Assembly: GCA_039183535.1 (NCBI GenBank)
Contig: JBCDBO010000011.1
Span: 4,166 to 68,165 of the forward strand
Origin: JBCAXA01 sp039183535
GTDB taxonomy: Bacteria > Pseudomonadota > Gammaproteobacteria > Steroidobacterales > Woeseiaceae
Length of the DNA stretch: 64,000 bases
Reading direction: 5' to 3'
Positions 43,523 through 52,464 of this stretch are shown here, in pieces; the first letter of the stretch is position 1, and every line of letters begins with the position of its first letter. The notes beneath the pieces were generated by a model. The model searched no databases, was not told the origin of the DNA, and was given only the letters and a program-made list of their open reading frames with translations. The position numbers and the translations under genes are program-made.

Positions 43523-43821
43523 GGCAGTAGCTCCAACGCTTTGCGGTACCCGCCGCGGCCGGTCCCAAGGTAGCGCGCAACGCGCCCGATCGTCGTCACA
43601 CTAACGCCGGTCAAATCGTGGATCCGCCGATAGGCGTGGCCTTGGTTGAGTAAACGGACGACTTGCCACCGATCCACCAAGGCCTGCAACTCGGCTGGCG
43701 TGCACAAATCATGCAAAAAATCGCGAACATCGGCGGCTTCTTCGAGCCCCAGAAGCGCGTTACACAAGTCGAGCTCGGCTTCGCGTATGAGCCGGCCTTT
43801 GGCGGGGCGGTTGGGTTTCAT
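43519..43821 (-). CDS. TrpR-superfamily regulator (YerC/YecD type), likely histidine repressor
   Basis: A 100-residue all-helical protein of the TrpR/YerC family. LCTPAELQALVDRWQVVRLLNQGHAYRRIHDLTGVSVTTIGRVARYL holds the helix-turn-helix. It is the first gene of the his operon and overlaps hisG. In Xanthomonadales a TrpR-family regulator of his genes (called HisR in comparative genomics) occupies this place. A dyad with TrpR-like half-sites lies 11 bases upstream, which supports self-repression together with the his genes. The ligand is presumably histidine (inference). Confidence 0.88.
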   Translation of the reverse strand: MKPNRPAKGRLIREAELDLCNALLGLEEAADVRDFLHDLCTPAELQALVDRWQVVRLLNQGHAYRRIHDLTGVSVTTIGRVARYLGTGRGGYRKALELLP

Positions 43822-43831
43822 AACGTATCAA

Positions 43832-43851
43832 TGTATTAACGTGTTAGTACA
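43832..43851 (-). promoter_or_regulatory. Operator dyad for the TrpR-like his regulator
   Basis: TGTACTAACACGTTAATACA on the minus strand: the two 10-base halves match at eight positions when one is reverse-complemented. The CTAAC/GTTAA core resembles the E. coli TrpR operator (CTAG-TTAA-CTAG). It sits just downstream of a possible -10 (TAATGT, 43849-43854) with TTGCCA at 43873-43878 as a -35, so bound repressor would block initiation. Confidence 0.6.
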
Positions 43852-43921
43852 TTAATGCATAGTGCGGACACCTGGCAAGTCGAAATTCGGCCGCGAGCGG
43901 CCCGTTTTGTTGCACGCGGCG

Positions 43922-43951
43922 TTGACAGCGGCGTTTGGCCCTGCCTAAACT
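43922..43951 (+). promoter_or_regulatory. metB operon promoter
   Basis: A perfect -35 TTGACA (43922-43927), 18-base spacer and TAAACT (43946-43951). The predicted start near 43958 coincides with the 5' end of the riboswitch aptamer. Confidence 0.65.
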
Positions 43952-43958
43952 TCGACCA

Positions 43959-44076
43959 ACTCATCGAGACCGGTCGAGGGAAAGGCCCGACGACACCGGG
44001 GCAACCTCCAGGCATAACCAGCCTGGAAAGGTGCCAACTCCTGCGATAGTGCGTGTGCGCTATACGAGAGATGAGT
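43959..44076 (+). promoter_or_regulatory. SAM-I (S-box) riboswitch
   Basis: Closing stem ACTCATC/GATGAGT; conserved AGGGAAAGGCCCGACGACAC, CGGGGCAACCTCC, GGTGCCAACTCCTGCG and the final GAGAGATGAG in the standard order. SAM binding should lower expression of metB-metY-metX. Between aptamer and metB there is a stem CGGTAC/GTACCG (inner CTGC/GCAG) near 44079 and a second stem (TGATTTTAC/GTAATCA, about 44133-44153) next to the AGGTAGAG ribosome site. No U run is present, so control of translation is more likely than termination (inference). Confidence 0.92.
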
Positions 44077-44168
44077 GACGGTACAACTGCACGGCAGAAG
44101 GGTACCGATCACGCGCTTTCGTCGCCGGTTTCGTTGATTTTACTTCTGGTAATCAGGTAGAGATCGAC

Positions 44169-45359
44169 GTGACCAAACAGCACTCACAGACCGCCGCTGT
44201 ACGTACCGGGCTCGAATCGGACGTGCAACACGGAGCGGTCGTTCCACCGCTGCACCTCAGTTCCAATTTCACGTTCGCCGGTTTTGGCAAGCCGCGCGAG
44301 TACGACTACACACGCAGTGGCAATCCAACCCGCGACGTTCTGTTGCAGACATTGTGCGAGCTCGAGCAGGGGCAGGGCGGTGCCATAACAGCGTCCGGGA
44401 TGGCGGCCATTACGCTGGTTTGCCAGTTACTTAAGCCGGGCGACACCTTGATTGCGCCGCACGACTGCTACGGCGGCACGTATCGCTTGTTCCACACGCT
44501 GGCAGCCAAAGGACATTTCGCGGTCCGCTTTGTCGATCAAACGGACCTAAACGCCGTGGCTGCAGCGCTCGACGACTCGGTCCGGTTGGTCTGGATTGAG
44601 ACGCCCAGCAATCCATTACTGCGTGTGGTTGATGTGCCTGCGGTTGCAGCTGCCGCACAGGCTGTTGGTGCCTTAGTCGGGGTCGACAACACGTTTCTAT
44701 CGCCCGCTTTACAGCAGCCGCTGCTGCTAGGCGCCGATCTCGTCGTTCATTCAACGACCAAGTACTTGAATGGTCACAGCGATGTTGTTGGCGGTGCTGT
44801 TATTTGTCGCGACGGCGCGTTGGCCGCAGAGGTAAAGGATTGGTCGAACAACCTCGGTCTCACCGGTGCCCCGTTCGATGCTTATTTGACACTGCGCGGT
44901 GTCCGGTCCCTGCACGCCCGCATGCGTTGCCACGAGGAGAACGCCGAGGCAATTGCCAATTTGCTGGCCAGCGACGAACGCGTTGCCACGGTTTACTACC
45001 CGGGCCTTGCGACAAACCCGTTTCACACGCTTGCTCGTCAGCAACAACAAGGCTTTGGCGGTATGCTGAGTTTCGATCTTGATGAGCGCCTCGTATCGGT
45101 GCAGTCGTTCGCTGAGTCACTGCGGCATTTTTCGCTGGCTGAGTCGCTTGGCGGGGTTGAGTCGTTGGTTTGTCACCCGTCTTCGATGACACACGCACCG
45201 CTAAGCGCAGCGGATAAAGCAGCGGCGGGCATTGGCGAGGGATTAATTCGCCTGTCGGTTGGCATCGAGCGCTGCGACGATCTTTGCGCTGATATTGCAC
45301 AGGCGCTTGACCGCGCAACCCATGCCGTTCAGCCGTTACGTGCCAGCGCGGCCCGCTAA
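44169..45359 (+). CDS. metB: Cystathionine gamma-synthase / O-acylhomoserine lyase
   Basis: A 396-residue PLP enzyme of the Cys/Met family. GAVVPPLHLSSNF, YDYTRSGNPTRD, GMAAITLVCQLL, DNTFLSPALQQPL and the PLP Lys in VVHSTTKYLNGHSDVVGG are clear. It joins an O-acylhomoserine with cysteine. The start is GTG at 44169, behind AGGTAGAG, directly downstream of the SAM riboswitch. Cystathionine gamma-lyase activity is a family alternative; the riboswitch context favours synthesis. Confidence 0.92.
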   Translation: MTKQHSQTAAVRTGLESDVQHGAVVPPLHLSSNFTFAGFGKPREYDYTRSGNPTRDVLLQTLCELEQGQGGAITASGMAAITLVCQLLKPGDTLIAPHDCYGGTYRLFHTLAAKGHFAVRFVDQTDLNAVAAALDDSVRLVWIETPSNPLLRVVDVPAVAAAAQAVGALVGVDNTFLSPALQQPLLLGADLVVHSTTKYLNGHSDVVGGAVICRDGALAAEVKDWSNNLGLTGAPFDAYLTLRGVRSLHARMRCHEENAEAIANLLASDERVATVYYPGLATNPFHTLARQQQQGFGGMLSFDLDERLVSVQSFAESLRHFSLAESLGGVESLVCHPSSMTHAPLSAADKAAAGIGEGLIRLSVGIERCDDLCADIAQALDRATHAVQPLRASAAR

Positions 45360-45385
45360 CGTATTTCCCCATTACGGAAACAACA

Positions 45386-46699
45386 ATGACCTTAGATACC
45401 AGCAAATTGCAATTCGATACGCTGCAAGTCCATGCCGGCCAAGCGCCAGCGCCGGGTACCAACTCACGCGCCGTACCGATTCATCAGACGACGTCGTACA
45501 CGTTTGATGATGCTGATCACGGTGCCCGACTCTTTGCGCTGCAAGAGTTCGGCAACATCTACACCCGGATCATGAACCCGACCACCGATGTGTTCGAACA
45601 GCGTGTGGCTGCACTTGAGGGTGGGGTGGCGGCGCTAGCGACGTCCAGCGGTCAGGCAGCACAGTTTTTGACCATCACGACGCTTTGCGAGGCGGGTAAC
45701 AACATTGTCTCCGGCAGCTCGTTGTATGGCGGAACGTACAATCAGTTCAAGGTCGCCTTGCCGCGTCTAGGTATCGACGTACGCTTTGTGTCGGAGGACA
45801 GTATCGATGCTTACCGAGCGCAAATCGACGACAACACCCGAGCCATTTACGTCGAGGCGATCGGTAACCCTGGGTTCTTCGTTCCTGATTTCGCACCACT
45901 GGCTGAGCTTGCCCACGAGCACAACATTCCGTTGATTGTCGACAACACGCTCGGCTGTTGCGGCTACGTCTGCCGCCCGCTTGATCACGGTGCAGACATC
46001 GTTGTCGAGTCGGCCACCAAATGGATCGGTGGCCATGGCACGTCGATCGGCGGCGTTATCGTCGACTCGGGTCGATTCGATTGGTCGAGTGGCCGGTTTG
46101 CCAATTTCACCGAGCCGTCACCGGGCTACCATGGCATGAAGTTCGCTGAAGTGTTCGGACCGGATGGGCCCTTTGGCAACATCGCGTTTATTATTCGCGC
46201 CCGTGTCGAAGGCCTGCGCGATTTTGGTCCAGCACTGAGTCCGTTCAATGCGTTTCAATTACTGCAGGGGTTGGAGACGTTGTCGCTGCGCGTTCAGCGC
46301 CATATCGATAACGCGCTCGAACTAGCGCAATGGTTGCAGGCGCAGCCGTTGGTCGAGTCGGTTAGCTACAACGGGTTGCCCGATCATCCGCAACACGAGC
46401 GTGCCAAACAGTATCTAGCGCATGGCTTCGGTGCCGTGTTGACGTTCGAAATTAAGGGCGGTGCCGATGCGGGTCGCCGCTTTATCGACTCGGTTCAACT
46501 AGCGAGTCATCTCGCTAACGTTGGCGATGCCAAAACGCTGGTCATTCATCCGGCCAGCACCACACACCAGCAGCTGACCGCCGACGAACAGCGCTCGTCG
46601 GGCGTCACGCCGACCATGGTGCGTGTCTCGGTCGGTATCGAGCATATCGACGATATCCGGGCAGACTTCGAACAAGCGTTCGCGAAGCTCAGCGCTTAG
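45386..46699 (+). CDS. metY: O-acetylhomoserine aminocarboxypropyltransferase (sulfhydrylase)
   Basis: A 437-residue member of the same PLP superfamily, of the longer MetY type. FDTLQVHAGQAPAPGTNSRAV, YTRIMNPTTDVFEQRVAALE, TSSGQAAQFLTI, and VVESATKWIGGHGTSIGG with the PLP Lys identify it. It uses sulfide on an acylhomoserine to give homocysteine, bypassing cystathionine. It lies 26 bp after metB and 5 bp before metX under the same riboswitch, so both sulfur-entry routes are co-regulated. Confidence 0.94.
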   Translation: MTLDTSKLQFDTLQVHAGQAPAPGTNSRAVPIHQTTSYTFDDADHGARLFALQEFGNIYTRIMNPTTDVFEQRVAALEGGVAALATSSGQAAQFLTITTLCEAGNNIVSGSSLYGGTYNQFKVALPRLGIDVRFVSEDSIDAYRAQIDDNTRAIYVEAIGNPGFFVPDFAPLAELAHEHNIPLIVDNTLGCCGYVCRPLDHGADIVVESATKWIGGHGTSIGGVIVDSGRFDWSSGRFANFTEPSPGYHGMKFAEVFGPDGPFGNIAFIIRARVEGLRDFGPALSPFNAFQLLQGLETLSLRVQRHIDNALELAQWLQAQPLVESVSYNGLPDHPQHERAKQYLAHGFGAVLTFEIKGGADAGRRFIDSVQLASHLANVGDAKTLVIHPASTTHQQLTADEQRSSGVTPTMVRVSVGIEHIDDIRADFEQAFAKLSA

Positions 46700-46704
46700 A
46701 CGAC

Positions 46705-47811
46705 ATGCTGAGCGCGGACGGCATTGCGGCGCTGATTTCGCCGGCGACGCAGTGGTTTTCGTTGCCCGGACCGCTGCGGCTAGATAGCGGCGCTGAGCTC
46801 GTCGGCGGACAGCTGGCCTACCGCACCTGGGGTCAGTTGGCAGCGGACGGCCGCAATGCTGTACTGGTTTGCCATGCGCTGACCGGTTCCGCCGACGTGG
46901 ATACGTGGTGGCCCGGACTGATTGGCGCTGGCTTGGCCTTAGATCCAGCGAACGATTTCATTGTTTGTAGCAACGTGCTTGGCAGTTGTTATGGCAGCAG
47001 TGGTCCGCTAAGCCGTCGACCGGGCAGCGATGCGTTGTATGGCGGTGAGTTCCCGCGTCTAACCATTCGCGACATTATCCGCGCGCAGCGCAAATTGATT
47101 GATGCGCTCGGGATTCGGCAACTACGCTTGGTCATCGGTCCGTCGCTAGGCGGTATGCAAACACTCGAATGGGCGGCAACCTACCCGGAGCTGGTTAGCG
47201 CGATTGCGCCGATTGGTGTATCCGGCCGGCACTCGGCGTGGTGCATTGCGACCAGCGAGGCACAGCGGCAAGCGATCTTCGCCGACCCGAATTGGCAAGG
47301 TGGTCGGTATTCACCAGCGCAAGCCCCGGAGCGAGGCCTAGCCGCAGCACGAATGATGGCGATGGTGAGTTATCGCAGTTGGGCAAACTTCGAGTCGCGG
47401 TTCGGCCGATCACTGCAGCCGGATAGCGACGCGCACGATTTCCAGGTGCAGTCGTATCTTGCTCACCAAGGCCGGCGGATCAATGAACGATTCGACGCCG
47501 TGAGCTACGTACGGCTTACCGAATCGATGGACACGCACGACATCGCTCGGGGGCGCGGCGACTACCCGGCGGTTTTGGCCGCGTTGACGATGCCGGCGTT
47601 GGTTGTATCGGTGCCGTCGGATGTCTTATACCCACCGCACGAGCAGCAGATACTGGCCCAACATTTACCGGCCGCAGAGCTAGTAGAGCTCGACTCGGAG
47701 CACGGGCACGATGGTTTTCTGATTGCCACCGATGCGTTGTCGGCCGAAATTCGGCGTTGGCGCGCGACGTTCGACCGCGGTCTGGCCGCTACAGGCGCAA
47801 ACGCTCGATAA
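46705..47811 (+). CDS. metX: Homoserine O-acyltransferase, MetX family
   Basis: A 368-residue alpha/beta hydrolase-fold acyltransferase. LSYRTWG-like AYRTWGQLAADGRNAVLVCHALTG, the nucleophile elbow GPSLGGMQTLEWA, and DSEHGHDGFL with the catalytic His are visible. It activates homoserine with acetyl-CoA or succinyl-CoA; MetX members do either and the residues that decide were not resolved here. Its 3' end overlaps the convergent leuB by 23 bp. Confidence 0.94.
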   Translation: MLSADGIAALISPATQWFSLPGPLRLDSGAELVGGQLAYRTWGQLAADGRNAVLVCHALTGSADVDTWWPGLIGAGLALDPANDFIVCSNVLGSCYGSSGPLSRRPGSDALYGGEFPRLTIRDIIRAQRKLIDALGIRQLRLVIGPSLGGMQTLEWAATYPELVSAIAPIGVSGRHSAWCIATSEAQRQAIFADPNWQGGRYSPAQAPERGLAAARMMAMVSYRSWANFESRFGRSLQPDSDAHDFQVQSYLAHQGRRINERFDAVSYVRLTESMDTHDIARGRGDYPAVLAALTMPALVVSVPSDVLYPPHEQQILAQHLPAAELVELDSEHGHDGFLIATDALSAEIRRWRATFDRGLAATGANAR

Positions 47812-48850
47812 TGGCGTCGGTTAGCTCACTCGTCGACACGGCGGCTCCGCCGTCGGCGATGTCGGCTGTGCGCACACCGCTTGAGACGGCCGCATCGATA
47901 GCTGTATCAATCGCATCGGCAACCGCCGCCGCCTTGAGGTTGTGACGACAGGCCATCGCCAAGCTCGCGATCGTTCCGCACGGGTTGGCAATCCCCTGGC
48001 CAGCGATATCCGGCGCCGAGCCATGAATGGGCTCGTATAGGCCCGGTCCATCATCGCCTAGCGATGCCGACGGTAGAAGACCGAGTGAGCCAGCTAACAT
48101 CGACGCTTCGTCGGTCAGAATGTCGCCGAACATATTCTCGGTAACGATCACGTCGAAACTGGCGGGGCGTGACAACAGATGCATCGCCGCGGCGTCCACC
48201 AGGACATGTTCGAGCTCGATACTCGGAAACTCGGACCGGACGACCCGCTCCGTGGTCTCGCGCCACAAACGTGACGTCTCGAGGACATTGGCTTTATCGA
48301 CCGACGTCAGCCGACCACGCCGCTCGTTGGCGAGCCGAGCGGCCACACGCACGATACGCTCAACCTCAGCAACCGTGTACTTGCACTCGTCCGTGGCCAT
48401 CGTGTCCGTACGCTGTTTGGCGCCAAAGTAGATGCCGCCAGTCAATTCTCGAACGACAAGCAAGTCGGTGCCGGAGAGGCGCTCCTCGCGAAGTGGCGAG
48501 GCGCCGGCCAAGGCGGGCAGCGTTCGCACCGGCCTGAGGTTTGCGTACACGCCGAGCTCACGGCGCAGCGCAAGAAGCCCTTGCTCGGGGCGCACCGTCC
48601 GGTTGGGGTCGGACCACTTCGGTCCGCCGACGGCGCCAAGTAATACGGCGTCTGCCGCACGGCACTTGGCCGCTGTCGCCGGCGGCAACGGATCGTTGCA
48701 ATCATCGATGGCCGCACCACCGATTAATGCTTCATCAATCGTGACGTCAATAGCCCCTTGCGCAACACAATGCTCTACCACACGTCGCGCTGCCGCAGTC
48801 ACCTCGGGGCCGATGCCGTCGCCGGGCAACAGCAACAGATGGGCGCTCAA
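47789..48850 (-). CDS. leuB: 3-isopropylmalate dehydrogenase
   Basis: A 353-residue decarboxylating dehydrogenase. LLPGDGIGPEV, LLGAVGGPKW, RELTGGIYFGAK, VDKANVLETSRLWRE, NMFGDILTDEASMLAGSLGLLPSASL and HGSAPDIAGQGIANP are the family blocks. The start is TTG at 48850, overlapping the leuD stop as TTGA. Last gene of the operon; its end overlaps metX. Confidence 0.98.
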   Translation of the reverse strand: MSAHLLLLPGDGIGPEVTAAARRVVEHCVAQGAIDVTIDEALIGGAAIDDCNDPLPPATAAKCRAADAVLLGAVGGPKWSDPNRTVRPEQGLLALRRELGVYANLRPVRTLPALAGASPLREERLSGTDLLVVRELTGGIYFGAKQRTDTMATDECKYTVAEVERIVRVAARLANERRGRLTSVDKANVLETSRLWRETTERVVRSEFPSIELEHVLVDAAAMHLLSRPASFDVIVTENMFGDILTDEASMLAGSLGLLPSASLGDDGPGLYEPIHGSAPDIAGQGIANPCGTIASLAMACRHNLKAAAVADAIDTAIDAAVSSGVRTADIADGGAAVSTSELTDAIIERLRL

Positions 48851-49422
48851 GGTCGCTTGGCCTCGAACTGCGCGATAGCGTCGTCTTGTTGCAGCAAAAA
48901 GCCGAGTTGGTCGATCCCTTCCATCAAACAGTAGCGCGCGAAATTGTCGATCGGAAAGTCGACCGTACGATCGTCGGGAAAGCGGATGTGGCGTGCTTCG
49001 AGGTCGACGGTTAGCTCGATTCCCGGGTTCGCCAGCAACTCCGCATGTGTATCTGGATCGACCACGACGGGCAGCAGTCCGTTCTTAAGCGAGTTGGACC
49101 GAAAGATGTCAGCAATTTCAGAACTGATGACAGCTTCAAAGCCGAAATCGAGTAACGCCCATGGGGCATGTTCACGCGACGAGCCACATCCAAAGTTGTT
49201 GCCGGCCACAAGAATTCGCGCGGTTTTCGCGGCAGCGCTGTTCAGTGGCGCATCGCTAATCTCGCTGCCGTTGCTCGCGAAACGCCAGTCGGCAAAGGCG
49301 TGTTGCCCAAGGCCGCTGCGTTCCGTTGTCGTCAAAAATCGTGCGGGGATGATTTGGTCGGTATCGATGTTGGTCTCGGTAAGCACGAACGTTGCCGAGC
49401 GAATCGTCTTGATCGGTTTCAT
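48847..49422 (-). CDS. leuD: 3-isopropylmalate dehydratase small subunit
   Basis: A 191-residue LeuD, partner of LeuC. TNIDTDQIIPARFL, GNNFGCGSSREHAPWALLDFGF and SEIADIFRSNSLKNGLLPV are diagnostic. The ATG at 49422 is used; an upstream frame to 49542 lies within leuC. The start is four bases after the leuC stop. Confidence 0.97.
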   Translation of the reverse strand: MKPIKTIRSATFVLTETNIDTDQIIPARFLTTTERSGLGQHAFADWRFASNGSEISDAPLNSAAAKTARILVAGNNFGCGSSREHAPWALLDFGFEAVISSEIADIFRSNSLKNGLLPVVVDPDTHAELLANPGIELTVDLEARHIRFPDDRTVDFPIDNFARYCLMEGIDQLGFLLQQDDAIAQFEAKRP

Positions 49423-49426
49423 CGTA

Positions 49427-50836
49427 TTAGCTTCCCGATAACAATGGGCGCGGATCTGCAATGCAGCCGGCGATCGCGCTGGCTGCCGCCGTTTCCGGGC
49501 TCGCGAGCACGGTACGGGCGCCGACGCCTTGCCGGCCTTCAAAGTTTCGGTTGCTGGTGCTAACGGCTAGCTTACCGCGCGGCACCGTGTCGCCATTCAT
49601 TCCAAGACACATCGAGCAGCCCGGTTCGCGCCATTCGGCACCCGCGGCGCGAAACACATCGTCGAGTCCTGCTGCTTCCGCGTCGGCTTTGACTTGTTCG
49701 CTGCCCGGCACGACCAGCATACGAACACCGTCCGCCACGCGTTGATCGCGTAATACGTTGGCGGCCGATTGCAAGTCGCTGAGCCGTGAATTCGTGCAGC
49801 TTCCGACAAACACAACATCGATCGGCGTACCGGCAATCGGTCGACCGCTCTCGAGCCCCATGTAGTCCAGTGCTTTCTGAAACGCATCATCCCCGGCGCC
49901 GGTTGGCACGGCCGCATCAACATCGACGACCATACCCGGGTTTGTGCCGAACGTGACCTTCGGCGCGAGCGCACTCGCGTCGATATTCACCTCTGTGTCA
50001 AAGCGAGCGTCGGGGTCGCTCGGCAACGCGCGCCAACGCGCCACAGCCTGATCCCACGCAGCGCCGCTGGGGGCCATGGGTCGTCCGGCCACGTAGTTGA
50101 GCGTTGTATCGTCTGGGGCGATAAGGCCAGCCCGCGCGCCGCCTTCAATCGACATGTTGCAGACTGTCATCCGCTGCTCCATCGACAACGCCGAGATGGT
50201 TGAGCCGCGATACTCGATAACATGACCGGTTCCGCCAGCGACACCAATTTTGCCAATAACCGCAAGGATGATGTCCTTCGCTGTTACACCTGGCGGGAGC
50301 GCACCGTTGACATTAACGGCCATCGTTTTCGCTTTGCGTTGCAATAGACACTGCGTGGCAAGGACATGGCCGACCTCGCTAGCGCCGATCCCAAAGGCCA
50401 AGGCACCAAACGCGCCATGGGTCGATGTATGCGAGTCGCCACAGACAATCGTCTTGCCCGGCTGCGTCGCACCGAGTTCTGGACCGATGACATGGACGAT
50501 ACCGCGGTACGGGCTGCCAAAATCGTGTAACTCGATACCGAACTTTTTGCAGTTAGCTTGCATCGCGCGAATCTGTGCAGCCGCGGCAGGGCCGACGATA
50601 TCGATGTCCGATAACTGCCGAACAGGTGTCGTTGGCGTCGAGTGATCCATCGTTGCCAGCGTCAAATCGGGGCGACGCACCTTGAGCCCGCGATCGCCAA
50701 GCAGCGTAAATGCCTGCGGTGTCGTGACCTCATGGATAAGGTGCAAGTCGATGTACAGTACGGCTGGCGTATCCGCGGTTTCGGGCGCAACCAAATGCTG
50801 GTCCCAAATTTTTTCGTAAAGCGTTTTAGCGGTCAT
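49427..50836 (-). CDS. leuC: 3-isopropylmalate dehydratase large subunit
   Basis: A 469-residue aconitase-family subunit holding the 4Fe-4S cluster. VCGDSHTSTHGAFGALAFGIG, VFVGSCTNSRLSDLQSAA and GCSMCLGMNGD carry the three cluster Cys. With LeuD it isomerises 2- to 3-isopropylmalate. It begins 18 bp after leuA. Confidence 0.98.
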   Translation of the reverse strand: MTAKTLYEKIWDQHLVAPETADTPAVLYIDLHLIHEVTTPQAFTLLGDRGLKVRRPDLTLATMDHSTPTTPVRQLSDIDIVGPAAAAQIRAMQANCKKFGIELHDFGSPYRGIVHVIGPELGATQPGKTIVCGDSHTSTHGAFGALAFGIGASEVGHVLATQCLLQRKAKTMAVNVNGALPPGVTAKDIILAVIGKIGVAGGTGHVIEYRGSTISALSMEQRMTVCNMSIEGGARAGLIAPDDTTLNYVAGRPMAPSGAAWDQAVARWRALPSDPDARFDTEVNIDASALAPKVTFGTNPGMVVDVDAAVPTGAGDDAFQKALDYMGLESGRPIAGTPIDVVFVGSCTNSRLSDLQSAANVLRDQRVADGVRMLVVPGSEQVKADAEAAGLDDVFRAAGAEWREPGCSMCLGMNGDTVPRGKLAVSTSNRNFEGRQGVGARTVLASPETAAASAIAGCIADPRPLLSGS

Positions 50837-50854
50837 GGGTAGCGGCTGCGGACG

Positions 50855-52435
50855 TTAAACGTTGACGAGATGATCGGTACGGTCGCCGCGGCTAGCGCGG
50901 CCCGATGCGACGCGACGCAAAATGCGGTTGATGACCTCAAGGTGAGCACGCGTGCCGGCTTCGACGATATCGACGCTGACGCCATGACCGCGATACGTCT
51001 CGGCATCGTGCTCGACGGTGACGACGACTTCACACTGCGCATCCTCGCCCATGGATAGGCTGCGTAATTCGAAGTTTTTCAGTTCCAAACGTAAGCCGGT
51101 TAGCTCCGCCAAAGCTTCGGCTGCGGCCTCGATCGGACCTTCACCGGTGGCCGTTAGCGTGTGCGACGCTTGTTCATCGTCGAGCAACGTCAACGTAGCT
51201 GATGCCGCTCGACCGGTACCGGTCGTTATCTCAAACGATTGCATCGACCATGGGCCGCGGGTATTGCCATCCGCACTCAATACAATCGCTTCGATGTCAG
51301 CGTCGAACATGTCTTTCTTGCGATCGGCAAGTTTCTTGAAGTCGAGAAACGCGCGGTTGAGTTCAAACTCGTCGAGTTCGAAGCCAAGCTGCTCCACGCG
51401 CTCGCGAAACGCGTGTCGACCGCTGTGTTTGCCGAGCACGAGATTAGAGCGGGTGAGGCCGACGTCCTCAGGCCGCATAATTTCGTACGTGGATGCGTGT
51501 TTGAGCATGCCATGTTGATGGATGCCGGCTTCGTGCGCGAACGCATTCTCACCAACGATCGCTTTGTTTCTCGGGATGCTCATCCCCGTTACTGAGGATA
51601 CCAAGCGTGCCGTTGGGTAAAGCCGGGTCGTGTCAACGCGTGTATCAATATCGAAAAAGTCGGGCCGGGTGCGAAGCGCCATAACCACTTCTTCCAACGA
51701 ACAGTTTCCCGCGCGTTCGCCAATCCCGTTGATCGTGCACTCAACTTGGCGCGCGCCAGCGCTAACCGCTGCCAAACTGTTGGCGACAGCCATCCCAAGA
51801 TCGTCGTGGCAATGGACCGACAGAATCGCCTTGTCGATGTCGCTAACGTTATCGATCAGATAGCGGAACAAACGATGGAACTCGCCGGGTACCGTGTAGC
51901 CGACCGTATCGGGCACGTTAATCGTCGTCGCGCCGGCAGCGATGGCAGCGCTGACGACTTCGGCAAGGAACGGTAACTCCGTCCGCGAGGCGTCCTCAGG
52001 CGAGAACTCAACATCGTCGCAGAACGAACGAGCTAACTCGATGGCGCCAACCGCGCTGCGAATGATCTCTTCTTTCGCCATGTTTAATTTGTATTCGCGG
52101 TGAATAGCGCTGGTGGCGACGAAGACATGAATTCGCGGGTTTGCTGCCTCCTTGATGGCGTTCCACGCTTTTTCGATATCCTCAGGGTTACAGCGCGCAA
52201 GACTGCAAACCGATGCATGGCGGATTTGCTCAGCGCACGCTTGCACCGACTCAAAGTCACCCGGGGACGCCGCGGCGAAACCCGCTTCGATAATGTCGAC
52301 TCCGAGCTCGTCAAGCGCCTCCGCGATACGAAGTTTTTCGCGTAGCGTCATGCTGCAACCAGGTGCTTGCTCGCCATCGCGCAAGGTCGTATCGAAAATT
52401 CGTACTCGCTCTTCGTTGCCAGTGCCTGTCGTCAT
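50855..52435 (-). CDS. leuA: 2-isopropylmalate synthase
   Basis: A 526-residue LeuA, the committed and leucine-inhibited step. RIFDTTLRDGEQAPGCSMT, VHCHDDLGMAVANSLAA and NGIGERAGNCSLEEVVMALR form the DRE-TIM catalytic core; the C-terminal regulatory domain (about 400-526) is present. The start at 52435 has GGAGAG upstream; a longer frame to 52480 lacks support. Located 29 bp after ilvC. Confidence 0.97.
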   Translation of the reverse strand: MTTGTGNEERVRIFDTTLRDGEQAPGCSMTLREKLRIAEALDELGVDIIEAGFAAASPGDFESVQACAEQIRHASVCSLARCNPEDIEKAWNAIKEAANPRIHVFVATSAIHREYKLNMAKEEIIRSAVGAIELARSFCDDVEFSPEDASRTELPFLAEVVSAAIAAGATTINVPDTVGYTVPGEFHRLFRYLIDNVSDIDKAILSVHCHDDLGMAVANSLAAVSAGARQVECTINGIGERAGNCSLEEVVMALRTRPDFFDIDTRVDTTRLYPTARLVSSVTGMSIPRNKAIVGENAFAHEAGIHQHGMLKHASTYEIMRPEDVGLTRSNLVLGKHSGRHAFRERVEQLGFELDEFELNRAFLDFKKLADRKKDMFDADIEAIVLSADGNTRGPWSMQSFEITTGTGRAASATLTLLDDEQASHTLTATGEGPIEAAAEALAELTGLRLELKNFELRSLSMGEDAQCEVVVTVEHDAETYRGHGVSVDIVEAGTRAHLEVINRILRRVASGRASRGDRTDHLVNV

Positions 52436-52464
52436 CGGTGCTCTCCGTGAGTGACTGCGCGTGA

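Larger units (their letters stand above)
43822..44168. other. Divergent his/met control region
   Basis: About 350 bp without a protein gene. From the left it holds the his operator and probable promoter (minus strand), then a plus-strand promoter, the SAM-I riboswitch and the metB translation start. No histidine-rich leader peptide was found. Confidence 0.85.

Noticed and set aside
43822..43921. Histidine leader peptide before the his operon
   Set aside because: No short frame with a His run exists; a repressor gene and operator are there instead.
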